Shown here piece by piece: positions 38,213 to 47,356 of a DNA stretch of 64,000 bases (within the stretch, counting starts at the first letter, position 1; each line of letters begins with the position of its first letter). The notes below the pieces were generated by a model that did no database searches, was not told the DNA's origin, and was given only the letters and a program-made list of their open reading frames with translations. A program made the position numbers and the translations under genes. The DNA is from Penicillus capitatus (Eukaryota > Chlorophyta), in contig OZ287707.1 of the NCBI GenBank assembly GCA_965649825.1, positions 372,001-436,000 of the forward strand, written 5' to 3'.

Positions 38213-39128
38213 TCAGCAACTACCTTTCGTGACAACTTCCCCCTCGTCATCATGCGAACTGTAGTAGTATTGGTGTGGAGGGTGAAGCATTGTGATGGTT
38301 TCACTGAGATGTACACATTTTAGGATCTGACGCCAAAAGGTATTGGCATTGGTGTCACCAACGCTGTAATGACCCTTTCTGCTTCTCTTTAGCAGCGTCA
38401 CGTTGAGAACACCATCGCCTGGAAATGTCTGCTGTGACTCAAGTGGCGAGGCATACGGACGGGCATCCTTACTTATGGACCAGATGCTGTCAACTGCCTC
38501 GATTTCTTTGTTTGTACAATTCTTCGCATATAAAAGGCTCTGCTTCTCAAACGATCATCAGAAAACGCGGCTTCCATTTGACGCCGACCTACGCTGTCCA
38601 GAATCGAAGGGACGAGGACGAAGCTCGCGGCGGATGCATTGAACAGTCTTGGTGTTCAGAGTCGGCGGCAGGCGAATGAAGAGGCCGACGTGTGACAAGT
38701 TCTGCCTCCACTTGTATGTCTCTGGCCGTCCACATCGAAGAGGATGCAGATATCGGACCATGGCTAAACCAGAATGCGTCCTTTGACGAAGCAGGCTGAC
38801 GACGACCGTTACAGATGGAGATCATGGCGGCGCAGACTTCGGCAGTGCATAAGATGGTAATGTAGGTTTTGGTGGCAAACGATTGTACATAGAATTCAAG
38901 ACATCTGCTGCGCTCAGTCTACTCACCGCCGCGCGAACGCGTTCGAGTCATCCGATTTCGTCGTCTTTGAGCGTCGCCCGTTTCCCATGCTTACGCATCC
39001 ACTTCGAGAATCTCGGCTCGTCTCTTTCCGCGACGTCCTCAAATTCATGCCAATAACATACAACTTTATGCAACGATCTGTGCGCCTATCCATCGCATAA
39101 ATCGGACGATGGCGATGACGTGCTTCTG
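38213..39128 (-). CDS. CS (p23/NudC-like) domain protein
   Basis: The minus-strand frames join across a 57-nt intron to give YALPKTHSGLAM and then PETYKWRQNLSHVGLFIRLP, the first strands of a CS domain (tyrosine/tryptophan start and LP turn as in NudC). After another intron the frame resumes with EIEAVDSIWSISKD, the SxW strand, then GVLNVTLLKRSRKG and a tail ending at 38213. NudC-type CS domains act as Hsp90 co-chaperones. The part between LNTKT and the SxW strand could not be reconciled cleanly, and the 5' exons are tentative, so the gene might also be decaying. Confidence 0.5.
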
Positions 39129-39357
39129 TGTTCACTTTCTGGCATTTGAATGAGGAGAACTAAGCGGATCGACAGCGACGGCAACGCAGGAGGCCTTCCA
39201 TGGCTCTGCAATTGTCTAAAGCGTCTGTACACGCATGTGCGTCATACTACCAGCATTCAACGTCCTGCGCATTCGGTCGGTCGACGCTCTCCTTTTTAAA
39301 GCGATTCGCCATCGGATACAGAATTCCAAGCGACGCGATGTAAAGGCGTGCATGAGG

Positions 39358-40590
39358 TTAAGAGATAACGTCTTTCCACAGTTTAATCGTCGAGTCTTTC
39401 GACCCAGTCGCCACTGTCGCGACCTTCGCATGACCATGCGCACACAGCACAGGACCGTAATGACCATCTCCCTCGGCATGCCCTCCATTTCTGCCAGGAA
39501 TACGCTGACAACACGTCTCCCCCGTTTCTGTACAGTTGCCATTATCGACGGACTTTTTCGACTTTCGAACACTCCAAATACATAACGCGTGATCTTCAGA
39601 TCCGCAAACAAGCCACGGACGGCCACCTTTCTGCGCAGCAATGGCCAGTGTCGGAATGAGGCAGAGAGACGCATTGGTATGACCGACATATTCCATCATC
39701 ACCTAAACACATCTGTCCTGCCGCTTCCGACGGCTCGTTCGATCTCTTACTGAATCTTCATTTCCAAGATACTTTCGAAGAGTGATGCGTCCATTGAGCG
39801 TTGCGATCAGTAAGAAGCGACCGTTGGGGGTGAACTGGACATTGGATATCGGTGCACAGTCGGTACTGACGATCGTCTTCGTCGCACGACCATCTTGGAC
39901 GTTCCAAACCCGACAGAGTCCATCGTACGATCCAGAGACGATAAACGAACCGTCCATGCTCCAGTCCACGCTCGTAATCGGATCACCATGTGCAGGAATT
40001 TCCCGAACCGACGTGCCCGAGCGCACATCCCACATGCGCATCGTCTCATCGAAGCTTCCCGATACCTATCCAAGCACATATCCCTATCATCGACACCGAC
40101 GCCCTTCATCTGCTCAGGCCTCACCAACATATCCCCTCGAGTATTGCTCTTCACTGAAAAGACGTAGTTTGTGTGACCTGTCAAACGATGCAGGCATTTC
40201 TGCGATTCTGTGTCCCAGACGATGAGGGATTTGTCATCAGATGCCGTTGCAAAATGTGCCCCTCGTGCGCCCATCCAGCAGACGTCGTTCAGTCCGCCCT
40301 CGTGTTCCTGTGCAGCTTGTGCTGAAAACCGTCGTCAAGACAACGGCGGTCATTACCTTTCCCGTGAAAACGAGCTCTTTGGTTTCGTGTCTCCATATTC
40401 GCACCGTCTGATCTCCAGAAGAGCTCAGCAGCAAAGAACCGCGCGAGGGCTCGAATTTGACACTCGATACGGAAGCGTTGTGGCCTTCGAGCGTACGCAG
40501 TAGCTGGAAATGCGCTGGGTCTACATAACGGAAGCCAATTTGTCAGGCGTCGAATATCTTCAGATCACTCCTACCGTGCTGAAGACCCAT
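39358..40590 (-). CDS. WDR5: WDR5-type WD40 protein
   Basis: Exons run from ATG 40590 (first exon only 16 nt, 40575-40590) to the stop at 39358, about 330 residues and seven WD repeats. Repeat features read GDQTVRIWRHETKEL, SDDKSLIVWDTESQKCLHRL, GSFDETMRMWDVRSG, SYDGLCRVWNVQDG, CGSEDHALCIWS and finally SKDSTIKLWKDVIS. The order and spacing match WDR5, the propeller that scaffolds MLL/COMPASS histone H3K4 methyltransferases. The nuclear role is family knowledge. Introns of 48-59 nt separate the repeats. The sixth blade linker is longer and more basic than usual. Confidence 0.85.
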
Positions 40591-40736
40591 CGCGTCACTT
40601 CTGAGAAATGCCTGAAGAATCGTCGATGTGACGGGCTACTCTGTTTACATTGTAAGAGCACGTCGTGGTCGTGGTCGTCGGCGCTGTCGTGGTCGTTGCG
40701 GGATTCAACCTCCTTATAGTTATCGCCCAACAATGG

Positions 40737-41830
40737 TCACACAAATGCCTGGGGACTTGATGACGAGACGGCATCGTCCATCATCGGTCGTCTGTCCGAT
40801 ACGAGTCTTGGCGACAAAACCAAGTCCAGTAATCGCTGTCTCTCCGTTTCTGTGTGGAAAGGGAAAAACCACATCCATCTTGACTGACCAAGAACGTCGT
40901 GGAGATTTCTTTTGGGTCCTCTGTCGTAAGGCCATGGATCCACTCTCTGTTTCTCGTACATTTCAATACTGGTACAGTTTGATAGGATGAGCTTCACGTG
41001 CATTGCCAGGAAAGCGAAAAGGCTGACGGCAAATGCAGCATCCAGTACGAATGATAAACACAAAATCGTTGACCTACAGCACAATGAGAGGCAACTTCAT
41101 CCCAGCTTCCCTCACACAAATCCTCACCCTTCGAGCTTTTCGTTTCTGAACTCGTTGATGAGTGAAGAGAGCAAGATGAAGACAGAGAAGACGGATCCTA
41201 TCCAGGTGTATACCAGGAACAGAATAAAGAATTTGTAGTTCAGCAGACCGACGCAGTTGACCACCCAAATGCAATAATGATCCATTTTCAGTATGCATCG
41301 TTGACTGACGCTGCAATGGTGGGCGCGTTGCGGCTTCCACACTCGGCATTTGTGGCAGTAGCGTGGCCGTTGTGGATCGGTCCGATCATACAATGCATTG
41401 CCAAACTGCATCCATCTTTGCAATTCGACCTCTGCCATCTGACCATGGCTGCTCAAACGATTTCCACCAACAGCGGTAGGGCACTTACTGCGTCATCGAC
41501 AAAGGGGTGCCAGTTTTCTGGAACGCTGCCAGCATCCGTTAGAACGGTGGCAAAGTAGGACCAAACAATCATAAACACCTACAGCCAGACAAGGTATTGA
41601 CGCGACCCGTTGTGTAATCTATGTCACACAATGAGGGTATAGACTCCTGCTACGATGCCGGAGACCGAGGCTTTGAATTTGTCATCGACAGAGGACATAT
41701 CTGGCCCGAGGGTGCGTACGACGACGCTGTAGTATGTTAGTCCCACGAGACCCAGCACCACAAGAACCATCAAATGCCCCAAGGCTCTGAGAAATTTGCA
41801 GAACCGAAAGACATTGAGCCAGGCAAACAT
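40737..41830 (-). CDS. DHHC-type palmitoyltransferase with DHYC motif
   Basis: Four or five exons from ATG 41830. Two N-terminal membrane helices ([20 protein letters not shown] and a second around VFMIVWSYF) precede the zinc-binding cysteine-rich domain. That domain reads [17 protein letters not shown] and then [20 protein letters not shown]. Two more helices follow ([37 protein letters not shown]). A TTxE-like motif (CTSIEMYE) and RNLHDVLGQ come after these. The enzyme S-acylates membrane proteins. The active site is DHYC instead of DHHC, a variant known in yeast Akr-type enzymes, so activity is plausible. It starts 40 nt from the divergent membrane gene. Confidence 0.92.
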
Positions 41831-41869
41831 GCCGTTTTCGCAAGACGACGCGAATGATTGCTTCAGCCA

Positions 41870-42733
41870 ATGAGGCGTCGTACAACAAGACTGGAGCTCG
41901 GCTCTGCCCTTGCCTTTGCCGATGCCGAGCTCGAGGCACTGTACCAAGAAACGGCACATCGCAGAAGCCTTTCCGCTACAGAAGCGGTACGGATTCTCGT
42001 GCTGTTCTCGGCGCTCTCGTTCCTGCTCCCAGTGACAAAGTTCTTTGGAATCGCCCCTCTTTTTATCGCGGGCTACATCGTCAACGTAAAAGAGTTCCGT
42101 TATGCAACCGGAGTGCGAAACGCCTTCAAGTGCATGACGCGTCTCGTCACAGCCTGGTTATGCCGTTCTGGTAGCGGTGGAGTCTCTGTGATTGAGAATC
42201 TCTGGATATCTTCTGTGCTTCCTCTCTTCATTAATGCCCAGTTTTTTGTGCCTCTCTCTTTCAGATATGAAACTCTGGTCCAGCCCTTGGCAACACTGAT
42301 CTGCAGTTCATGGATACTATCGATTGCACAGTGCGAGCAGGCTGTGCACCAAGTGCGTTTCATTTGGGAATGGATCGCGTTGTTTGGAACGGCTCCTTTG
42401 GGTGTTGCATTTCCTGTCAGTCCTGTGGACGTGGCGGCGGTTCACATGTTTCTTCATCTCATGTGTGGCAGCGTCCTCTCTTGTTTTGTGACCTACGTTC
42501 ACGAAACGTGTAACCGTGCAAAATTTTGGAACGACCAACGACCGCATGCGTTGCCGATGCCAGTCGTAGAGGCAACACAATCTGCTGCTCTTCAATGTGT
42601 GCATTTATGGCTTGGGATTTTTCTAGTTCTATGTTGGACGCTGCCCTGCCTTTCGTCTCTATTGACCATTGTCATTCCTTCTTCTCTTCAAGTCTCAAGC
42701 TCTGTGTGTATTTCTAACAGTATACCCCAGTAA
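41870..42733 (+). CDS. Multi-pass membrane protein, family unknown
   Basis: A single frame of 287 residues starting at MRRRTTRLELG. It has about six hydrophobic segments, including ILVLFSALSFLLPV, FIAGYIV, LATLICSSWILSI and the C-terminal pair around LWLGIFLVLCWTLPCLSSLL. The N-terminal region is amphipathic and soluble. No motif is recognised. Its start lies 40 nt from the palmitoyltransferase start, so the two share a promoter. Confidence 0.6.
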   Translation: MRRRTTRLELGSALAFADAELEALYQETAHRRSLSATEAVRILVLFSALSFLLPVTKFFGIAPLFIAGYIVNVKEFRYATGVRNAFKCMTRLVTAWLCRSGSGGVSVIENLWISSVLPLFINAQFFVPLSFRYETLVQPLATLICSSWILSIAQCEQAVHQVRFIWEWIALFGTAPLGVAFPVSPVDVAAVHMFLHLMCGSVLSCFVTYVHETCNRAKFWNDQRPHALPMPVVEATQSAALQCVHLWLGIFLVLCWTLPCLSSLLTIVIPSSLQVSSSVCISNSIPQ

Positions 42734-42792
42734 GCATGATGGGTTGGTCATTTGGGTGAGATGTTTGTGTGATGTGTATGACTTACAAGACT

Positions 42793-43670
42793 TCAAGTCA
42801 TGGCGATTCTTTTCCTAATAAACACGGCTTGGATCCATTTTCTCTGCATCCTAATGCCTTGACGACGATTTTCTATGTCCCGTTCATAAATCACTAGACG
42901 TTCACATTCAAAGTCCTCTGTAGAAAAGAGTGACTTTAGGAAATCTTCTGTGAAGTAATAACAACGCGTTCCATCTCCTCTCAGATAGAAATTCTCGCCC
43001 AGTTTCTTCTTCCCTTGAGGCTTCTCTTCGAATCGCACCTGCGCCATGTCTCCCACCGCATAGTCGCGGAATAGCACACGTCCCACTCCAGGCTTTAACA
43101 CAGATTTTAGGTTACGGATCACTTCCGGCATCTTTGACGGGGACAGAGCAGAGAGCACGAAGATCAGAAGACAGAAATCGAGTGCCGGTGCAGAGAGATG
43201 CTGTATCATGAATGGAGCGGACACGTCTAGCACGAACGGGTGAATCCGCTCGGGGCAGAATTCTGCGTGCTGCTTGAGAAGCTCGATGGCACGAGATGAG
43301 AAATCGATTGCCCAGATCTGACAGCCTGGTAACACTTCGAGTAGCGGAAAGCAGCTGTTGCCGACACCACATCCGACCTAAAGGTACCCGATACGAGAAC
43401 ACTCTTCTTGTCTGTATCGCAACGAACGACTTCCAAGATTGTGAGTGGATGACAAGAGAGAAGTTCTGGAAACTCTAGGTTCAGGTAGTGTCGGTCCTTG
43501 AAGAAATTCGCCCCATGCCGTCGATAGAATTTCTCCCAGTGCTTCTTGGCGTCCTTTTCGTACTGCTCTACAAGCGATACAACCTCCGAGATCGTTTGCA
43601 GTGAGGAAAGTGACGGACGACCTGCGATAAAGGCCGACAGTTGTGTCGCCGCAGTGGGATAGAGCTCCAT
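42793..43670 (-). CDS. METTL2/6/8-family tRNA m3C methyltransferase
   Basis: Two exons (43431-43670 and 42793-43377, 53-nt intron) give 274 residues. The N-terminal signature FYRRHGANFFKDRHYLNLEF is intact, as are the SAM motif VGCGVGNSCFPLLEV, IFVLSALSPSKMPEVIRNLK, RDYAVGDMAQVRF, ENFYLRGDGTRCYYF and RKWIQAVF. This family methylates C32 (m3C) of tRNAs, some members with seryl-tRNA synthetase. Its ATG is 12 nt from that of a UFL1 start fragment on the other strand, marking the ancestral bidirectional promoter. The first two thirds of the gene lie in the 599-bp direct repeat that flanks the insertion, but this copy is complete. Confidence 0.9.
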
Positions 43671-43767
43671 GATCTGAAGTAATGAAAGAATGGGACATTT
43701 TCTCGCAGAAGATGAACGAGTTGTCGCTCGAAAGGCTGACAGCGCAGCTCCAGGCGACACAAGAGAA
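43169..43767. repeat. Left copy of 599-bp direct repeat (METTL/UFL1 start region)
   Basis: Direct repeat of 47720-48315. It begins inside METTL exon 2 at agacagaaatcg, covers the METTL intron, exon 1 and promoter, and ends inside the first UFL1 codons at caagagaa. The METTL part is intact here and the UFL1 part is truncated. The copies are almost identical across the intron and exon 2 but differ more in METTL exon 1. Confidence 0.9.
43682..43767 (+). pseudogene. Truncated UFL1 start fragment
   Basis: The frame begins MKEWDIFSQKMNELSLERLT and matches the first ~28 residues of the intact UFL1 at 48230. The match stops at 43767, after which the frame runs into unrelated sequence and ends at 43891. 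It is the leftover of the duplicated promoter region and cannot make UFL1. Confidence 0.85.
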
Positions 43768-44126
43768 CCAATCGTTAAACGCGAGTGAAGCAAGGACTTT
43801 GTCAACGTCTAATCATCTTGCGCAACCACCGGGAGCGGTTGATCGTCGGGATAACCACCACAGAGCGCTGACCATCGGTCGCGACGGGTAACGACGTTCA
43901 GACCAATCTCTCGATAACTGTAGGGCCGTGGTTAGCGAATGTGACTTGAAGTTCGCAGCTGTTAGACCTAGAGATTAGCGGAACCTTAACCATTGAGGGT
44001 ATTTAAAGGTCGACATTCCTTCTAAAAAACTCGTGTTCGTATCTTGAACATCCGATTGCGTTCCTGTCGTTTCTCTGCACGAAGACTCGACTTGATTGCG
44101 AACCTATATTACAACGATCTCCAACA
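43768..44126. other. Unique left flank of insertion
   Basis: This lies between the left direct repeat and the left TIR, 359 bp. I find no repeat of it at the right side, where the flank is of similar length (363 bp), and no gene. Confidence 0.5.
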
Positions 44127-44627
44127 GCAGTTAATGACAATCTGCGAAATAGTGAGTCCCCAATGGTGTAGCGGACAGCGCACTCGACTGTGTCGAGAGG
44201 GTCAGGTTCGACTCCTGACGGGGACACGGAGGGTTACGTCATTCGCTCCCGTGGCAGCGCGTGCCTGAGGGTGACGTAATCCCCGCCGGCGCCGGCTAGG
44301 TCCTCCACTTCCACCCCGCAACCGTTGTCGCGTACCCGTCGCACATGTGTCTGTGATACTCTGCAAATCTGATAGACGGTTAAGAGACATTTCAGACACA
44401 ACGTACATCACGCGCTGTACATCGGCGCAATACAGCCGCGTCCGACGCGCCGCGGATTCGTCGCACTGCCGCGACGGATAAATGACGCGCCGCGTCCGAC
44501 GCAACAGTATTGCGCAGATGTACGTGAATGCGCAATACTGTCGCGGCAGTGCGTCGTGACGGAATAGGCGCGACTGCCGCGAAGGCAATACCATCGTGGC
44601 AGCGCGCCAGAACGCGCAGATACCAAT
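44127..44627. repeat. Left terminal inverted repeat (501 bp)
   Basis: Inverted copy of 46856-47356, with only a few differences seen near the outer end. It contains a tRNA-like module, a GC-rich zone of short interleaved palindromes (gcggcag, gcgcaatac, gcgtcggacgcg themes) and a 45-bp stretch similar to a UFL1 exon (44342-44386). Confidence 0.92.
44156..44226 (+). ncRNA. tRNA-like pol III promoter module (left)
   Basis: The acceptor-like GTCCCC...GGGGAC pairs, the D-arm GTGT/GCGC pairs, and the T-arm TCAGG/CCTGA closes a TTCGACT loop. Box A-like TGGTGTAGCGG and a perfect box B GGTTCGACTCC are present. The anticodon stem CTCGA/TCGAG leaves only a 5-nt loop (CTGTG), two nt short, so it looks like a His(GUG)-type tRNA damaged in the loop. 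No T run follows as a terminator. More likely a tRNA-derived promoter, as in SINEs, than a working tRNA. Confidence 0.6.
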
Positions 44628-44656
44628 ATGGCTAGTATTTGGGGTTTTCTTTGCTT

Positions 44657-44690
44657 GTTTTCTTTGTCAAAAAGAAAACAAACGAACAAG
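44657..44690 (+). promoter_or_regulatory. Hairpin leader of the first element gene
   Basis: Arms CTTGTTTTCTTTG and CAAAAAGAAAAC face each other across a few nt just before ATG 44710, in an otherwise AT-rich leader. Its core is identical to the leader at 63601-63623. Confidence 0.6.
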
Positions 44691-44709
44691 ATCTCCATAC
44701 ACTTAGAAA

Positions 44710-45144
44710 ATGCAACCATTAACAATGACGGCAGCAAGAGCACAGATGGGGGCGGCCAACTTCGACCGGGGGGTTATCATGCCGGTGCTGGCCAGGATGG
44801 TGGAACGTGTGGCGAGGATCAACGGGGATGTTCGCCTGCATGGTTTGTGGATTCCGCCGGTGAATGGAAGGGGGCAGTTAAGACACGCGGTTTACATGGC
44901 AGTCTGTGATTTCTATGCCATCGGCAACCGCGCTGGGTTTGTCACGTGGCGTGTTGTAATAAACCGTGTACGTGGGCGATTAATTTTTCATGGCGTTATG
45001 CAGCAAGGCAATGTGGACCAGATGAATAGACTTCTGTGGGCATTCTACTCTTTCTTTATGGCGGTGAGAACGCAAGCGGACATTAAGACCTACGGAGAAA
45101 CCGCGGTATTAACTTTTGTGGATGCGTTGTATACATTGCCTTAA
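44710..45144 (+). CDS. Element protein 1, unknown family (144 residues)
   Basis: An intact frame from ATG to TAA. The start MQPLTMTAARAQMGAANFDR is shared with the copy at 63654. The middle has PVLARMVERVARINGDVRL, then FVTWRVVINRVRGRLIFHGV, and the end has TFVDALYTLP. It looks like a compact, basic, all-helical protein with several Trp/Phe positions kept between copies. I see no catalytic motif of known mobile-element enzymes. Nucleic-acid binding or a structural role would fit the composition but is guesswork. Conservation of length and motifs among copies while the DNA diverges suggests the protein is or was under selection. Confidence 0.7.
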   Translation: MQPLTMTAARAQMGAANFDRGVIMPVLARMVERVARINGDVRLHGLWIPPVNGRGQLRHAVYMAVCDFYAIGNRAGFVTWRVVINRVRGRLIFHGVMQQGNVDQMNRLLWAFYSFFMAVRTQADIKTYGETAVLTFVDALYTLP

Positions 45145-46323
45145 ATCCAATTGTGAAAGTGTCGTGTTATCGCCGAAACGCGCTAACGACGAAGGCGTAT
45201 CGTTTAACAAAGACTGTTGTAACATTCACGAGTTCAAATTTTTTCGCGTCAGACGTAAACGAATGTCACATCAACGCGTCTCCGTGGCAGCTGCACGAAG
45301 GTGGACAGCTGTCCACTGACAGTAAGGTCGCGGTTTGGTTGTTCAAGTTACGAGAAACGCGCGCTATCGCGTCAACAAGAAAACGTCCACCACGTCGACG
45401 CCGAACGCGCACAGACTGCTCCCGGAGTTAAATAACGTAACGCTTGGTGTGACGTGCTGTCATAGAGAGAGCCGCTCGCAGTGAGAAACAGGTTTTCGTG
45501 CGGACAAGATACACAAATGCTTTCGACGAGAACCTTCACGTCCAGCGCCATGATGTTGAACTAAATAATACGCGTCCCGCATACCCACTTATTAAGCAAT
45601 CGGAGAAACGAGAAGGGAAACCTGGTCATAAATTCTTCTGCAATCCTCACCAATCTTTCCGGCAGAGTGACCTCTGCTGAATGTCCATGACGAATAGGAA
45701 CTTCTTTCGGCCATCCAACTCACAGCGTCCGCCTGTCAAGCCGGGATGATAAAACGGATGCGAATCTGAATATGGCGTACTTTCCTTACGGACGAGACGG
45801 GCGAAATGCAAGATCCGGTTTTCATCGATTCCTGGCAACCGTTGTTCTGATCTTCCACATTTGGAGAAGGGAGCTTTGGATGACATCATTGTAATTGTGG
45901 TCCGTAGCTGTCGCGGCTTAGCAGCTCCGCCGTGTAGAGGCGCCGAAACGCGCAAGACGACAAACGCGTATCGTTACAGAGACTGTTTTTGACATCCACG
46001 GAAAGGAGTTTGTGCGGCGGAGAACGGACACACAAGTCACGTCTTAGCCTCTCCATGGTGTCACGCTCTCGCATGAACGTCACACCATCTGCCTCGTTTT
46101 CGAAGAGTTCTGTCTTTCAAGAGGCGCTTGGACAAGCTTTGTGTCTTTTCAAGGGCGTCTTTCTCTGGTTCTGAGCGCCGAATGGCTCACCTGGTCTGTG
46201 AAGTCGTGTCACATCAGCACTGTAGAAGAGGGAATGTTTGCTTTATTTACGATTTCAGTTTTAAGGTTTTTCTGCGTATGCGTTCGTTTGTTCACCGACA
46301 GCGCGACAGATGCGAAGAATGGA
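45145..46323. other. Central part of the element
   Basis: Between the two convergent genes. Two related segments of about 70 bp in direct orientation begin gccgaaacgcgc (near 45174 and 45940). A minus-strand frame (45647-45955) contains LPGIDENRILHFARLVRKES followed by TPYSDSHPFYHP and looks protein-like, possibly a captured host exon, but I cannot identify it. Other ORFs are not convincing. Confidence 0.4.
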
Positions 46324-46775
46324 TTAATCAAATTGTTGTCTTATTCCGTACAAAGAATCCACAAAGTTCGTCGCCATTTGCTGTCCATTGCGCCGAACGT
46401 CCGTTTTCGTTCTCAACGTTCGATACAAAAGGTAAAACGCCCATGCAAGTCGCCTCCATTGGGTTTCATTGTTCGGTGTCATTACATCCCAGTGGATCAA
46501 CCTCGCATGTAGACGTTCCAAAATATCACCCCACGTTGAAACCCCGGCCACATTGCCAATCGCAGGAATTCGCCAACCACGCGACCTATGTTCTCCCGCA
46601 GCGGATTCCTCTCCAGAGCCGGTGGAACCCTTGGATTGATCAAACTCGCCCAGCCGTCCACGTTCCCCGAGTACGCCACCATCATACCAACCACCGGCTC
46701 CATAATCCCCCAGTTGAACCTCGTCGCCCTCAATTCCGCCAGAGCATTGTCGAAGTTGACTGCTGGATTTGCCAT
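46324..46775 (-). pseudogene. Element protein 2, frameshifted copy
   Basis: Starts MANPAVNFDNALAELRATRF and is related to element protein 1 (NWGIMEPVVGMMV against DRGVIMPVLARMV). The first frame stops at 46497 just after FWNVYMRG. The second frame continues LIHWDVMTPNNETQWRRLAW and ends NFVDSLYG, aligning with protein 1. A one-base shift near 46500 separates them. It could be a broken copy, a programmed frameshift or a sequence error. Confidence 0.65.
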
Positions 46776-46779
46776 TGTT

Positions 46780-46852
46780 CCAAGTATTTAAAGCTTTGTT
46801 TGCTTCTTTTTTTCTAACAAAAAACCTAGGAAGCGAAACTTTAAATACTTGG
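46780..46852 (-). promoter_or_regulatory. Hairpin leader of the second element gene
   Basis: Perfect 14-bp arms ccaagtatttaaag (46780-46793) and ctttaaatacttgg (46839-46852), with further pairing inside, lie 4 nt upstream of the start codon. The sequence is unlike the other two leaders but the hairpin arrangement is the same. Confidence 0.65.
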
Positions 46853-46855
46853 AAC

Positions 46856-47356
46856 ATTGGTATCTGCGCGTTCTGGCGCGCTGCCACGATGGTATTGCCT
46901 TCGCGGCAGTCGCGCCTATTCCGTCACGACGCACTGCCGCGACAGTATTGCGCATTCACGTACATCTGCGCAATACTGTTGCGTCGGACGCGGCGCGTCA
47001 TTTATCCGTCGCGGCAGTGCGACGAATCCGCGGCGCGTCGGACGCGGCTGTATTGCGCCGATGTACAGCGCGTGATGTACGTTGTGTCTGAAATGTCTCT
47101 TAACCGTCTATCAGATTTGCAGAGTATCACAGACACATGTGCGACGGGTACGCGACAACGGTTGCGGGGTGGAAGTGGAGGACCTAGCCGGCGCCGGCGG
47201 GGATTACGTCACCCTCAGGCACGCGCTGCCACGGGAGCGAATGACGTAACCCTCCGTGTCCCCGTCAGGAGTCGAACCTGACCCTCTCGACACAGTCGAG
47301 TGTGCTGTCCGCTACACCATTGGGGACTCGCTATTTCGCAGATCGTCATCAACTGC
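46856..47356. repeat. Right terminal inverted repeat (501 bp)
   Basis: Inverted copy of 44127-44627. A 130-codon frame read through both TIRs translates identically, so the two are nearly the same sequence. Carries the same tRNA-like module (47257-47327) and UFL1-like stretch (47097-47141). Confidence 0.92.
47257..47327 (-). ncRNA. tRNA-like pol III promoter module (right)
   Basis: Inverted copy of the left module with a single visible change (agcgcac to agcacac), which weakens the D-stem. Box B is unchanged and the same 5-nt anticodon loop is present. Confidence 0.6.

Larger units (their letters stand above)
44127..47356. mobile_element. 3.23-kb TIR-bounded element of unknown class
   Basis: Bounded by 501-bp terminal inverted repeats (44127-44627 and 46856-47356). 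It contains two convergent copies of an unrecognised ~145-residue gene next to the TIRs, each with a hairpin leader, and about 1.2 kb between them. There is no recognisable transposase, integrase, reverse transcriptase or polymerase. Outer ends read gcagttaatgac and its near-complement. It may be a non-autonomous DNA element, a mobile inverted gene pair, or a domesticated locus. Another copy of the gene unit at 63.4-64 kb shows that the family is repeated in this genome. Confidence 0.65.

Noticed and set aside
40628-40990. Plus-strand frame over the end of the palmitoyltransferase
   Set aside because: The Arg-rich shadow disappears once the DHHC exons are placed on the minus strand.
44156-44226. 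Functional histidine tRNA gene
   Set aside because: The anticodon loop has only five bases and the anticodon stem cannot be closed with a normal seven-base loop. Called tRNA-like instead.
44202-44594. 130-codon open frame through the TIR, present in both inverted copies
   Set aside because: It lies over the tRNA-like module and GC-rich palindromes, is Arg-rich, and is kept simply because the two TIRs are almost identical. There is no family support.
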